Shown: positions 24,124 through 31,806 of the stretch, piece after piece
How positions within the stretch are numbered: position 1 is the first letter of the stretch
Layout of the letters: the number at the start of each line of letters is the position of its first letter
Assembly (NCBI RefSeq): GCF_027587175.1
Contig: NZ_JAPCID010000015.1
Span: 82,523-146,522, forward strand
Length of the DNA stretch: 64,000 nt
Direction of reading: 5' to 3'
DNA from: Solirubrobacter deserti
GTDB taxonomy: Bacteria; Actinomycetota; Thermoleophilia; Solirubrobacterales; Solirubrobacteraceae
Notes under the pieces: model-generated
Databases searched by the model: none
What the model was told of the DNA's origin: nothing
What the model saw: the letters and a program-made list of their open reading frames with translations, nothing else
Program-made: the position numbers and the translations under genes

Positions 24124-25020
24124 ATGCCGCCGATAGACGTCGTCGTGGTCTCGTACAACAGCGCGGACGAGCTGCGCGCCTGCGTGGAACCGTTGACGAG
24201 GATCGATGGCGTCCACGTCTACGTGGTCGACAGCAACTCGAGCGATGACAGTCTCCAGACCGTGGCCGACCTGCCGGTGACGACCATCGCGCTGGAGGTG
24301 AACCGCGGGTTCGGCTTCGGCTGCAACGCCGGCGCGCGTGCCGGGAGCGCGCCGTACGTGCTGCTCCTGAACCCTGATGCGACGATCGACGGTGAGTCGC
24401 TGACGCGCATGGTCGCCGTCGCCGAAGGCGACGCGCGGATCGGCGCTGTCGCACCGCGCATCATCGAGCCTGACGGCACGCTCGACTGGTCACAACGCCG
24501 CTTCCCACGGCTGCGCTCCACGTACGCGCAGGCGTTGTTTCTGCATCGTTTCTTCCCCTTGGCGCCGTGGACAGATGAGCTCGTCCGCGATCCGGCGGCA
24601 TACGCGTCACCCGCCTCGCCCGAATGGGCGTCCGGCGCCTGCCTGCTCGTCCGCCGGTCCGCCTATGAACGGCTGGGCGGACTCGACGACGGGTTCTTCC
24701 TCTACTGCGAGGACATGGATCTGTGTCGCCGGCTGCGCGATGCCGGGCTCGACATACGATTCGAGCCGGCGGCGGTGTGCGTGCACCAGGGCGGGATGTC
24801 CGCGCCCCGCGCCGCGCTACTTCCCGTGCTGGCGGCCAGCCGCGTCCGGTACGCGCAACTTCATCGATCCGCCCAGGTCGCTTTCTTGGAGCGGCTCGGA
24901 GTGGTACTGGGCGGACTATCCCACGCGCTGGTCACGCGCGGCGGCGGCGAGGCTAGGCGCGGCAACCTGCGCGCCGTCCGACGCGCGCTGTCCCCGCGAC
25001 CGCGGATGGGCGTCGACTGA
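24124..25020 (+). CDS. Family-2 glycosyltransferase, rhamnosyltransferase-like
   Basis: The 298-residue protein begins MPPIDVVVVSYNSADELRAC and has VVDSNSSDDS, VLLLNPDATIDGESL and the acidic GGLDDGFFLYCEDMDLCRRL, the pattern of WbbL/RfbF-type rhamnosyltransferases. It likely adds a deoxyhexose to the repeat unit at the inner membrane face. TACGGT lies 7 bases before the start with no Shine-Dalgarno. The last 160 bases are antisense to the end of the polymerase gene. Confidence 0.85.
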   Translation: MPPIDVVVVSYNSADELRACVEPLTRIDGVHVYVVDSNSSDDSLQTVADLPVTTIALEVNRGFGFGCNAGARAGSAPYVLLLNPDATIDGESLTRMVAVAEGDARIGAVAPRIIEPDGTLDWSQRRFPRLRSTYAQALFLHRFFPLAPWTDELVRDPAAYASPASPEWASGACLLVRRSAYERLGGLDDGFFLYCEDMDLCRRLRDAGLDIRFEPAAVCVHQGGMSAPRAALLPVLAASRVRYAQLHRSAQVAFLERLGVVLGGLSHALVTRGGGEARRGNLRAVRRALSPRPRMGVD

Positions 25021-26498
25021 GCTGCGGCGTCGGCTTCGCGGGCGTTCATCCGGGCCGCGGCCGCGAGGCCGAGGATCAGGAACAGCACGAACGTCACCTG
25101 AGAAAAGCCGAGCGCGTCGAACGTCACCGACCCCACCGCGTAGGCAGTCACCGATGCCGTCACTGCGACCTGCAGCCATCCCGCGGGTGAGTCGTCGTAC
25201 TTGGACCCGCGTCCGAACCGCCTCGCCACGCGGGTGAACAGCAGCAGCCACGCGACGAGGCCGAAGTAGCCCACCTCGTATGTGGTGCCAAGCCATTGGT
25301 TGTCCAAGATGCACGCGTTCGAGGACGGTCCGGAGATGACGCGTGTACCGTACCCGTAGCCCAGGAACGGCTTCTTGGCGACCTCAGCCAGTGTCGGACC
25401 GATGTCTGCGACGCGCCCCGAGGAGGCGCAGTCGCCTGCGAGGGCGCTCTGTTGGCCCACGAGCCCGCCTTCAGGGAAAAACGACTCCTTCAAGGAGCCC
25501 AAGGTTCCGGGCATCGCGATCTGTGTCACGAGGATCACCGGCAGCAGCAGCGGCCACATCCGCTTCATCTCGGCCGTGCGCAGCCAGAAGAAGACGATCA
25601 ACAGCGTGAGCAGCATCATGATCCCGGTGCGCGAGACCGTCGAAAGCACTCCGAGCGTGATTGCGGCCACGGCGAAGTACCACTTCGAGCTGCTGACGCG
25701 GGTGACGTAGACGCCCAACGGAATCAGCATCACCAAGACCGCGCTCAGAGCGATCGGATGCTCCGCCGGGCCTACGGTACGCGTCGCGCTGCCGCGGCCC
25801 AGGCCCGACTCGAAGCTTGGATCACCGACCAGGATCGGGATCACCTTGTCCACGTACGCGAACGGTGAGAACCCAGTGCGCGACTCGACAATCGCCAACA
25901 AGCCGATGATCGCTCCGCCCATCACCAGCGTCTTCGCGAGCAGATCGATCGCGGACTGCGTGCGGACGACGCTGACGACGACGTAGAAGACGACCATGAA
26001 GCTCGCCAGGAACGTGACCGCTTTCAGCACCTCAGACTGCAGCGGGCCGGCCCGCTCAGGGTTGGTCAGCACCGAGCCGACGACCACGAGCAAGATGCAC
26101 GCGAGCGTGCCGTCGATGCCACTCTTACGGACGCGCACGCGCGAATCGACCAGCAGTGCCCCGAGCCAGCCCGCGACGATGAGCGCGACCAGAAGCCGAT
26201 AGGGCTCGAGCGAGATTCCCGCGTCGCCCGGGAACTTGTACCGGCGCAGCGGGATGAACAGGATCACCAGCACCAGGACCATGAGCACCCGGTCCCAGGG
26301 CAGGAACGGGCGCCTAACCACAAGGGCGCCCGCGAGCAGCACCGTGCCCACGGCGCCGCCCAGGATCGCAGTCTTCATATTGCCGGCCCCACCGACCCCG
26401 CCGACCAGGCACGCCAACGCGACCATGACCAGCGCGATGCCGGCCCGTCGCTCAACGGCCGTCGGCTCCGACGGACCGGACTGAGCTAGTGCAGCCAT
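24861..26498 (-). CDS. O-antigen ligase/polymerase-like membrane protein (Wzy type)
   Basis: The 545-residue protein has roughly a dozen hydrophobic segments (for example LVMVALACLVGGVGGA, LVMVLVLVILFIPL, LAVIL-like stretches) and a large periplasmic loop around residues 330-390 with GYGYGTRVISGPSSNACILDNQWL, as in O-antigen ligase/Wzy proteins. It probably joins lipid-linked repeat units outside the membrane. The last 50 residues are basic and low-complexity and are encoded antisense to the neighbouring glycosyltransferase gene, suggesting a recently extended tail. It follows the Wzz-like gene by three bases. Confidence 0.8.
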   Translation of the reverse strand: MAALAQSGPSEPTAVERRAGIALVMVALACLVGGVGGAGNMKTAILGGAVGTVLLAGALVVRRPFLPWDRVLMVLVLVILFIPLRRYKFPGDAGISLEPYRLLVALIVAGWLGALLVDSRVRVRKSGIDGTLACILLVVVGSVLTNPERAGPLQSEVLKAVTFLASFMVVFYVVVSVVRTQSAIDLLAKTLVMGGAIIGLLAIVESRTGFSPFAYVDKVIPILVGDPSFESGLGRGSATRTVGPAEHPIALSAVLVMLIPLGVYVTRVSSSKWYFAVAAITLGVLSTVSRTGIMMLLTLLIVFFWLRTAEMKRMWPLLLPVILVTQIAMPGTLGSLKESFFPEGGLVGQQSALAGDCASSGRVADIGPTLAEVAKKPFLGYGYGTRVISGPSSNACILDNQWLGTTYEVGYFGLVAWLLLFTRVARRFGRGSKYDDSPAGWLQVAVTASVTAYAVGSVTFDALGFSQVTFVLFLILGLAAAARMNAREADAAAQSTPIRGRGDSARRTARRLPRLASPPPRVTSAWDSPPSTTPSRSKKATWADR

Positions 26499-26501
26499 GA
26501 C

Positions 26502-27290
26502 TCAGGCTGCGACCTGGTGACGCTCCCGCTCCGCCCAGTGTTCCTCCGTCGGCGCGTCGCCCTGACGCGGCGCCGGAGGGCCCTTGCGCTTGGACCGCGG
26601 GCGCAGGTTCTCGAGCGCGAACGCGAGCGCGAGGAAGCCGATGTTGATCAGCAGGAAGAGGAAGATCGGACGCACCATGGAACGCTTCTCGAACAGCTCG
26701 GGATTGGTGGCCTTCTGCGTGACGACCACCTCCACGCGCTTGTCCTTCGGGATGTTGCTTGCAGCTTGCTGACGATCCAGGAACTCCCGGAACGCCTTGC
26801 TCGAGCGCATGGCCACATCCATCGCGGACTCGGGCGTCGGGCCGAGGCCCTTCATCGTGATCAGCGGCAGCGTGGAGTTGGTCCCAGGCGGCTGGACGAC
26901 CATCGGGACGACCGATTCACCGGGCTTGGAGTTCTTCATGACCTCCGCCTGCACCTCGTCGCTCTTGGCGAGTTCTGCGTAAAGCCCCGCGAGGCCGGAG
27001 TAGCGGCCCGGATCTCCGTACTTCGGGATCAGAATCGGGTCGTCGGTGCCGGAGTCGACCTGGATCATGTCGTCGAGGATCGCGCGGCCCCACGGGAAGC
27101 CGGCCTGGGTGATCAATAGCGTCGAAGCGCTGGCCCAGACTTCCTGCTCCCGGTAGGTCAACGTGGGCTTGCCGCCCTCGACACTGATCCGCGCCGAGGA
27201 CATGACCGCGACAAACGTCGCGAGCATGAACCCAATGACGAGCACCACCTTGAAGCGCCACGCCACGGAAAGGAAACGTGCGAGGTCCAC
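26502..27290 (-). CDS. Wzz-like polysaccharide chain-length/export membrane protein
   Basis: This 262-residue protein has two membrane segments, one near residues 12-32 (FKVVLVIGFMLATFVAVMSS) and one near 205-225 (RPIFLFLLINIGFLALAFAL), with an extracytoplasmic region between. That is the topology of Wzz/CapA chain-length regulators. The cytoplasmic C-terminus is basic and rich in Pro and charged residues, with no tyrosine cluster or Walker motif. It starts at GTG 27290, four bases after the LuxR-type gene. It likely sets chain length with the polymerase encoded next. Confidence 0.75.
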   Translation of the reverse strand: MDLARFLSVAWRFKVVLVIGFMLATFVAVMSSARISVEGGKPTLTYREQEVWASASTLLITQAGFPWGRAILDDMIQVDSGTDDPILIPKYGDPGRYSGLAGLYAELAKSDEVQAEVMKNSKPGESVVPMVVQPPGTNSTLPLITMKGLGPTPESAMDVAMRSSKAFREFLDRQQAASNIPKDKRVEVVVTQKATNPELFEKRSMVRPIFLFLLINIGFLALAFALENLRPRSKRKGPPAPRQGDAPTEEHWAERERHQVAA

Positions 27291-27294
27291 GGGC

Positions 27295-27516
27295 TCAGCT
27301 CACCGTCCCGCGCGAAGACAGGTACAGCGCCGCGGCGCCAGTCCGGTTGCGCACTCCCAGCTTGTGGAAGATCGAGCTCAGGTGAAACTTGACGGCGTGC
27401 ACGGTGACACCGAGTCCCGCGGCGATCTGGGCGTTCGTCTCGCCGTGCGCGGTGCGATGAAGCACTTCGCGCTCTCGGACCGTCAAGCGCGCCAAGCTGG
27501 AGTTGTCCACATCCAT
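27295..27516 (-). CDS. Stand-alone LuxR/GerE-type helix-turn-helix regulator
   Basis: The 73-residue protein is almost only a GerE DNA-binding domain: LTVREREVLHRTAHGETNAQ, then IAAGLGVTVHAVKFHLSSIF and KLGVRNRTGAAALYL. It has no receiver or sensor domain, so activity may depend on its level or on a partner. It starts at ATG 27516 with TACAGT six bases upstream; longer frames upstream lack a good start context. It is first in an operon with the Wzz- and Wzy-like genes. A perfect palindrome at 27580-27599 is the obvious candidate binding site, so it may regulate itself and the divergent flippase. Confidence 0.85.
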   Translation of the reverse strand: MDVDNSSLARLTVREREVLHRTAHGETNAQIAAGLGVTVHAVKFHLSSIFHKLGVRNRTGAAALYLSSRGTVS

Positions 27517-27522
27517 GAGGCG

Positions 27523-27528
27523 ACTGTA
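27523..27528 (-). promoter_or_regulatory. -10 hexamer of the LuxR-wzz-wzy operon
   Basis: TACAGT on the minus strand ends 6 bases before ATG 27516, and no ribosome-binding site lies between. Confidence 0.4.
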
Positions 27529-27579
27529 GACCGGCTCCCGCCTTCTCGTATCCGCCGTTGGACCAGCCCCTGGACCCCA

Positions 27580-27599
27580 ACCTAGCCGTTCCGCTAGGT
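27580..27599. promoter_or_regulatory. Perfect palindromic operator between the LuxR-type gene and the flippase
   Basis: ACCTAGC and GCTAGGT are exact inverted arms around CGTTCC. The site lies between two divergent -10 hexamers (27528 and 27644). Symmetry of this size suits a dimeric LuxR-type HTH protein. Confidence 0.6.
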
Positions 27600-27643
27600 G
27601 CGGTCCTCGTCGTTTCCCCGAAGACGCCGGAGGCCTGCAGACA

Positions 27644-27649
27644 TAGCCT
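27644..27649 (+). promoter_or_regulatory. -10 hexamer of the flippase gene
   Basis: TAGCCT lies 7 bases before ATG 27657, with no Shine-Dalgarno sequence. Confidence 0.4.
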
Positions 27650-27656
27650 GGGCGCA

Positions 27657-29144
27657 ATGGGTCAGGAGCTATCGAGCAGCGTCATCCGGCGACGCGCCAA
27701 GAGCGGCATCTTCTTCGTCGGCTCGTGGGGCGTGATGAACCTGATCGTGGGATTCGGCGGCAACATCGTGCTCGCGCGACTCCTCGAGCCGCGCGATTTC
27801 GGCATCGTCGCCATCGGCGCCACGCTGATGATGTTCACGACGTCTATCGCGGACGGCGGGCTCGGCAGCGGGTTGATCCGGCGCGAGCACGACCCGGACA
27901 AGCCGGAGCTCCGCGCCACGCTCGCGCTGCAGCTCACGCTCACGAGCACGCTCGCGGTGCTCGCCGCCGCCATCGGCTGGTTGGTCGGCGGCGCCGGGCT
28001 CGTCGTGGCGATGATGATGCTGGCGCTGCCCGTCGCGGCGTTCCAGACGCCCGGCCGCGTCGTCCTCTCGCGTGCGATGCGCTTCAAGGCCCTCTCCACC
28101 ACGGAGGCGGTCTGCAACCTCCTCTACTACGTGTGGTCCATCGGGCTCGTGGTGTTCTTCGACGCGGGTGTCTGGGCGCTGGCCTCGGCAGTCGTGATCC
28201 GCGCGCTGACCCTTGCCGTGGGCATCACCGCCGTCGCGCGCCACGGGGTGCTCATCCCCTCGTTCAGCGCTGCCTCCAGGCTGCGTCCGGTGATCGCGTT
28301 CGGACTGCGCTTCCAGGGCGTGAGCCTGGCGGGCATGCTGCGTGAGCAGGGCCTGAACGCCGGCATCGCCGCCATCGCGGGCGTCGGCACGCTCGGCTTT
28401 TGGACGCTCACGAAGCGCCTGCTCGAGCTGCCGGCCCTGATGTTCGAGCCCTTGCACCGCGTGTCGTTCCCACTGCTCTCGCGCGTCCTTGCCGACAAGC
28501 AGGATCCGGCGCGCATGCTCGACCGCGGTGTTGCGGTCGCCAGTACCGCCTCCGGTGTGGTGCTCGTCGGTATGGCCTGCTCGGCACAGGAGCTCGTCCC
28601 GTTCGTCTTCGGCGAGCAGTGGCGAGCAGTCGGGGAGATCATCCCTTGGATCTGCGGTTCGCTGCTGGTAGCGGGTCCGCTCTCGGTCGTCGCCGTGGGC
28701 TTCCTGTACGCCAGCGACGCCCCTCACGTCGTGCTGTGGTCGACGGTCATCCATACCGCCGTCCTGTTCGCGGTCGCGTTCCCGCTGCTCGACGTCGTCG
28801 GCCCGGCTGCCATCGGGGTCGGGTCGCTCGCGGGCGCGATCGTTGATGCCGCAATCATGGCGCGTGCGATCAGCCAGCGGTCGTCGGCACGTCCCCTCGA
28901 CGGCCTCCTGCCGACGGTAGCGGTCGCGGTGGTCGCGGCGGCGGCCGGGCTTGCGGTTTCGGCCTGGGCGGGGAACGGCGTCTTGGCCGGCATCGCGGCC
29001 GGAGCCACCGGTGCGATGGTGTACCTCGTCGTCATGGCGATCGTGCGGCGCGCGGTCGTGACCGACACGCTGCGCCTGATCGGCGACGCGGTCCGCTCCG
29101 GGCTTACGAAGGAGACCCCGCTCGCCGCGGGCGAGGCGAGCTAG
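27657..29144 (+). CDS. Polysaccharide repeat-unit flippase (Wzx, MOP superfamily)
   Basis: The 495-residue protein has 12 to 14 predicted hydrophobic spans and begins with the motif region SGIFFVGSWGVMNLIVGFGG and LARLLEPRDFGIVAIGATLM, typical of polysaccharide biosynthesis/MOP exporters. It should move undecaprenyl-linked repeat units across the membrane for the Wzy-like polymerase. It is divergent from the LuxR-wzz-wzy operon and shares its control region. The last 41 bases overlap the convergent GT4 gene. Confidence 0.88.
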   Translation: MGQELSSSVIRRRAKSGIFFVGSWGVMNLIVGFGGNIVLARLLEPRDFGIVAIGATLMMFTTSIADGGLGSGLIRREHDPDKPELRATLALQLTLTSTLAVLAAAIGWLVGGAGLVVAMMMLALPVAAFQTPGRVVLSRAMRFKALSTTEAVCNLLYYVWSIGLVVFFDAGVWALASAVVIRALTLAVGITAVARHGVLIPSFSAASRLRPVIAFGLRFQGVSLAGMLREQGLNAGIAAIAGVGTLGFWTLTKRLLELPALMFEPLHRVSFPLLSRVLADKQDPARMLDRGVAVASTASGVVLVGMACSAQELVPFVFGEQWRAVGEIIPWICGSLLVAGPLSVVAVGFLYASDAPHVVLWSTVIHTAVLFAVAFPLLDVVGPAAIGVGSLAGAIVDAAIMARAISQRSSARPLDGLLPTVAVAVVAAAAGLAVSAWAGNGVLAGIAAGATGAMVYLVVMAIVRRAVVTDTLRLIGDAVRSGLTKETPLAAGEAS

Positions 29145-30495
29145 AGCTAGCCGCCCGAGCGACCACTGCGTCGTATAGCGCCGACAGCTCGTTGATCAGG
29201 CGCTCGCTGGAACAGCGGGCCACGACGTCAGGGTCGGGCACGGCCGATGCCTTCCCAGCGCGCCAGCGATCGATCTCCGCCTCCAAGTGCGCGGCGATGG
29301 CGGCGGTGTCGGAGGGCCGGCTCAGGCGCGCCGCGCCGGACGCCTCCAGCAGGTCGCGCGCGTCACCGTCGGGAACGGCCGCGAGAATCGGGCGGCCCGC
29401 CGCGAGATACTCGTAGGTCTTGTGCGGGATCAACCCGGTGCGACGGCCCGGCGGCAGGTCGTACAGCGGCAGGAAGAGCAGGTCGGCGGTCCGCATCAGC
29501 TCAAGCGTCCCGGCGTGCGGGACGAAGTCCCTGAGGGTCACGAACGGGTAGCGCGAGGCGACCTCACGATCGGGGCCGGTGAAGACGCCCGCGAGCACCA
29601 CCTCGACGCTGCGCGTGAGCTGCGGCCGGCGTGCGAGCAGGGCTGCCATCGCTTCGAGCAGGTAAATGTGCGAGCGCGTGAGAAAGTCGACCCCGGGCGC
29701 GCCGCCGCCGAGCGCGCGCCGGAGGCGGGACGCGTTGCGCTGCTCGAGTCCGAGCTCGGTGTGCAGTGAGCCTGCGTGCAGGATCCGGAAGCGAGCATCG
29801 TCGCGCGGCGTCACGGGACCCGCGAAGTCCGTCGGGTCGAACGCGTTCGGGATTGCGACCACGCGCTCGGGATCCAGACCCGGGAAGGCGTTCAGGACGC
29901 GCACGCGCGCCTCGGGCGCGTTCATCACCACCGCATCCGCTGCGGCCAGCATTCGACCCATCTCCCGCACCTCCAGCCGGCGGTGCCAGCGGGTCGTGTA
30001 GACCAGCATGTCGTCCAACGCCCACGGATCCTCGAAATCCATGACGAGCGGCAGGCCGAGCCGCCGCGCGATTCGGATCGCGGTGCTCGCTGTGTAATAG
30101 GGCGCGACCGACGCGTGAACGAGGTCCGCGTCACGGCCGACCTTCGCGGCCAGCTCGGGCGCCTCGGCGTTCCACCACCGCTCCCACCGTGCCGGCCGAC
30201 GCAGCCAGCGCTCGAATCTGGCCTCCCAGGCGTTGCCGTGCGGCGGCTCGGTGGTCGGCAACCGATGGATCTCGGCTTGCACCCGCGCGTCCGACAGCGC
30301 GTCGTCGGCGGGCATCCAGCGGTACTCCACCGTTCCCGGCCCAGTCACCACGATCGGGCGAACGCCGGCCGCGGGCAGGTGCCGGGCCAGCTGCAGGTTG
30401 CGCTGCACGCCCGCCCCACCACTAGGCGGGAACCGGTGGGCAAGCATCAACACAGAGTGGCGCGGATCGCTCGAAGGCGCCGACGATTGCGGCAT
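29104..30495 (-). CDS. GT4-type glycosyltransferase
   Basis: The 463-residue protein starts at ATG 30495 (MPQSSAPSSDP). SVLMLAHRFPPSGGAGVQRN is the glycine-rich N-lobe of a GT-B enzyme; RFRILHAGSLHTELG and KTYEYLAAGRPILAAVPDGD belong to the donor lobe, with the KTYEYLAAGRP pattern common in capsule glycosyltransferases. It follows the next upstream GT4 gene by 32 bases and overlaps the flippase 3-prime end. Likely a cytoplasmic sugar transfer step. Confidence 0.85.
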   Translation of the reverse strand: MPQSSAPSSDPRHSVLMLAHRFPPSGGAGVQRNLQLARHLPAAGVRPIVVTGPGTVEYRWMPADDALSDARVQAEIHRLPTTEPPHGNAWEARFERWLRRPARWERWWNAEAPELAAKVGRDADLVHASVAPYYTASTAIRIARRLGLPLVMDFEDPWALDDMLVYTTRWHRRLEVREMGRMLAAADAVVMNAPEARVRVLNAFPGLDPERVVAIPNAFDPTDFAGPVTPRDDARFRILHAGSLHTELGLEQRNASRLRRALGGGAPGVDFLTRSHIYLLEAMAALLARRPQLTRSVEVVLAGVFTGPDREVASRYPFVTLRDFVPHAGTLELMRTADLLFLPLYDLPPGRRTGLIPHKTYEYLAAGRPILAAVPDGDARDLLEASGAARLSRPSDTAAIAAHLEAEIDRWRAGKASAVPDPDVVARCSSERLINELSALYDAVVARAASSSSPRPRRAGSPS

Positions 30496-30527
30496 GGACG
30501 GCAGCCTACCCTCGGCCGACGCGGCGC

Positions 30528-31796
30528 TCAGGTCTCGCTCACGGGTGTCGCCACGTGCCGGCTCGGCGCGCGCGGCGCCCGCGCGGCAGTCTCGAGCACG
30601 TGCTCGAACTCGGCGGTTACGCCGTCCCACGAGAAGTGCTTGGCGGCACGTGCGCGTCCCGCCGCGCCAAGCGCCGCCCGGCGCGCCGGATCGTCGACCA
30701 GCGCGACGATGGCCGCGGCCAGCCCGTCGACGTCGCCGCGCTCGACGAACAGCCCCGTCTCCCCCTCGACCACGCTTTCGTTGGCCCCGCCCACTGGCGA
30801 GGAGATCACGGGGAGGCCGGCGGCCATGGCCTCGACCGGCGGGATGCCCATCGACTCGAAGTAAGACGGGAAGACGAACAGGTCGGCGGCGGCGTAGTGG
30901 CGCGCCGTCTCGCTGTGGTCGATCCTCCCCACGAACTGGGTCCGCTCGGCCAGCGCCTTCGACATGCGATCCTTGATCTGCTCCAGATAGCTTGAGCCAT
31001 AGAAGCGCTCCAGGTCCCGGATCACCGGATCGGACGAGATCCCTACTGCCCACTCGATCGGGATCACGGACTCCTCCCCGACAAGGACGAGCCGCACCTG
31101 CGGGTGGTCGGGAAGCACCTGGTTGAGCGCGTCAAAGAGCACGTGGTGGCCCTTCTCGGGTGAAATTCGGCCGACGTGGAGCAGCGTGACGGTTCCGTCC
31201 GCCTCGCGCGGTGCCGGCTCGGGACCGATCTCCACGCCGTTGGACACTGTGTGGCACCGGTCGGCGAGATCCGGGAAGCGCTCGCGAATGGGTTCGGTGA
31301 TGTGCCGGCTCACGCCGAGGATCGCGTCGGCGTGCCGCAAGCGGCGCGCGACCAGGCGACGGTCGAGTTGGATCAGCCACTCGCAATGCATGTGAAGCAC
31401 GAGCCGTATGTCTGGGTTCAGGCGCCGGATCACGGGAAGCGCCTGCGTCAGGTTGGCGACGTGGACGACGTCATAGCCCTCGCGGCGAATGTCGGACGCG
31501 ACGCGCAGCCAGTAGAGCAGCGAGTTCAGCGGGGACGCGAAAAAGCCCTTGTCCGCCGGCCGCAACCGGTGCAGCGGACGGAACACGCGTCCGAGCTTGG
31601 CGTCGGCGCCGTGCCGGATGAAGCGGTAGCGGATTCCGGCGTCGGTGGCGTCCTCGCGACCCGGGGCGGAGGAGCCGTACACCGTCACGGCGTGCCGCTC
31701 GGCCAGCCGCCGAGCGACCTCATGCGTGCAGATCTCGACCGAGCCGGCGGGCGGGAGCACGGCGTAGCCGGGATGACTGACGAACGCGATCTTCAC
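30528..31796 (-). CDS. GT4-type glycosyltransferase
   Basis: The 422-residue protein starts at GTG 31796 (VKIAFVSHPGYAVLPPAGSV), ten bases after the deacetylase stop. It has the N-lobe loop PPAGSVEICTHEVARRL, LLHVGRISPEKGHHVLFDAL for nucleotide binding and the E-x7-E motif in SYFESMGIPPVEAMAAGLPV. This is a typical retaining GT4 enzyme. Being directly behind the secreted deacetylase in the same transcript suggests both serve one polymer. Confidence 0.87.
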   Translation of the reverse strand: MKIAFVSHPGYAVLPPAGSVEICTHEVARRLAERHAVTVYGSSAPGREDATDAGIRYRFIRHGADAKLGRVFRPLHRLRPADKGFFASPLNSLLYWLRVASDIRREGYDVVHVANLTQALPVIRRLNPDIRLVLHMHCEWLIQLDRRLVARRLRHADAILGVSRHITEPIRERFPDLADRCHTVSNGVEIGPEPAPREADGTVTLLHVGRISPEKGHHVLFDALNQVLPDHPQVRLVLVGEESVIPIEWAVGISSDPVIRDLERFYGSSYLEQIKDRMSKALAERTQFVGRIDHSETARHYAAADLFVFPSYFESMGIPPVEAMAAGLPVISSPVGGANESVVEGETGLFVERGDVDGLAAAIVALVDDPARRAALGAAGRARAAKHFSWDGVTAEFEHVLETAARAPRAPSRHVATPVSET

Positions 31797-31806
31797 GGAA
31801 CGTGGC

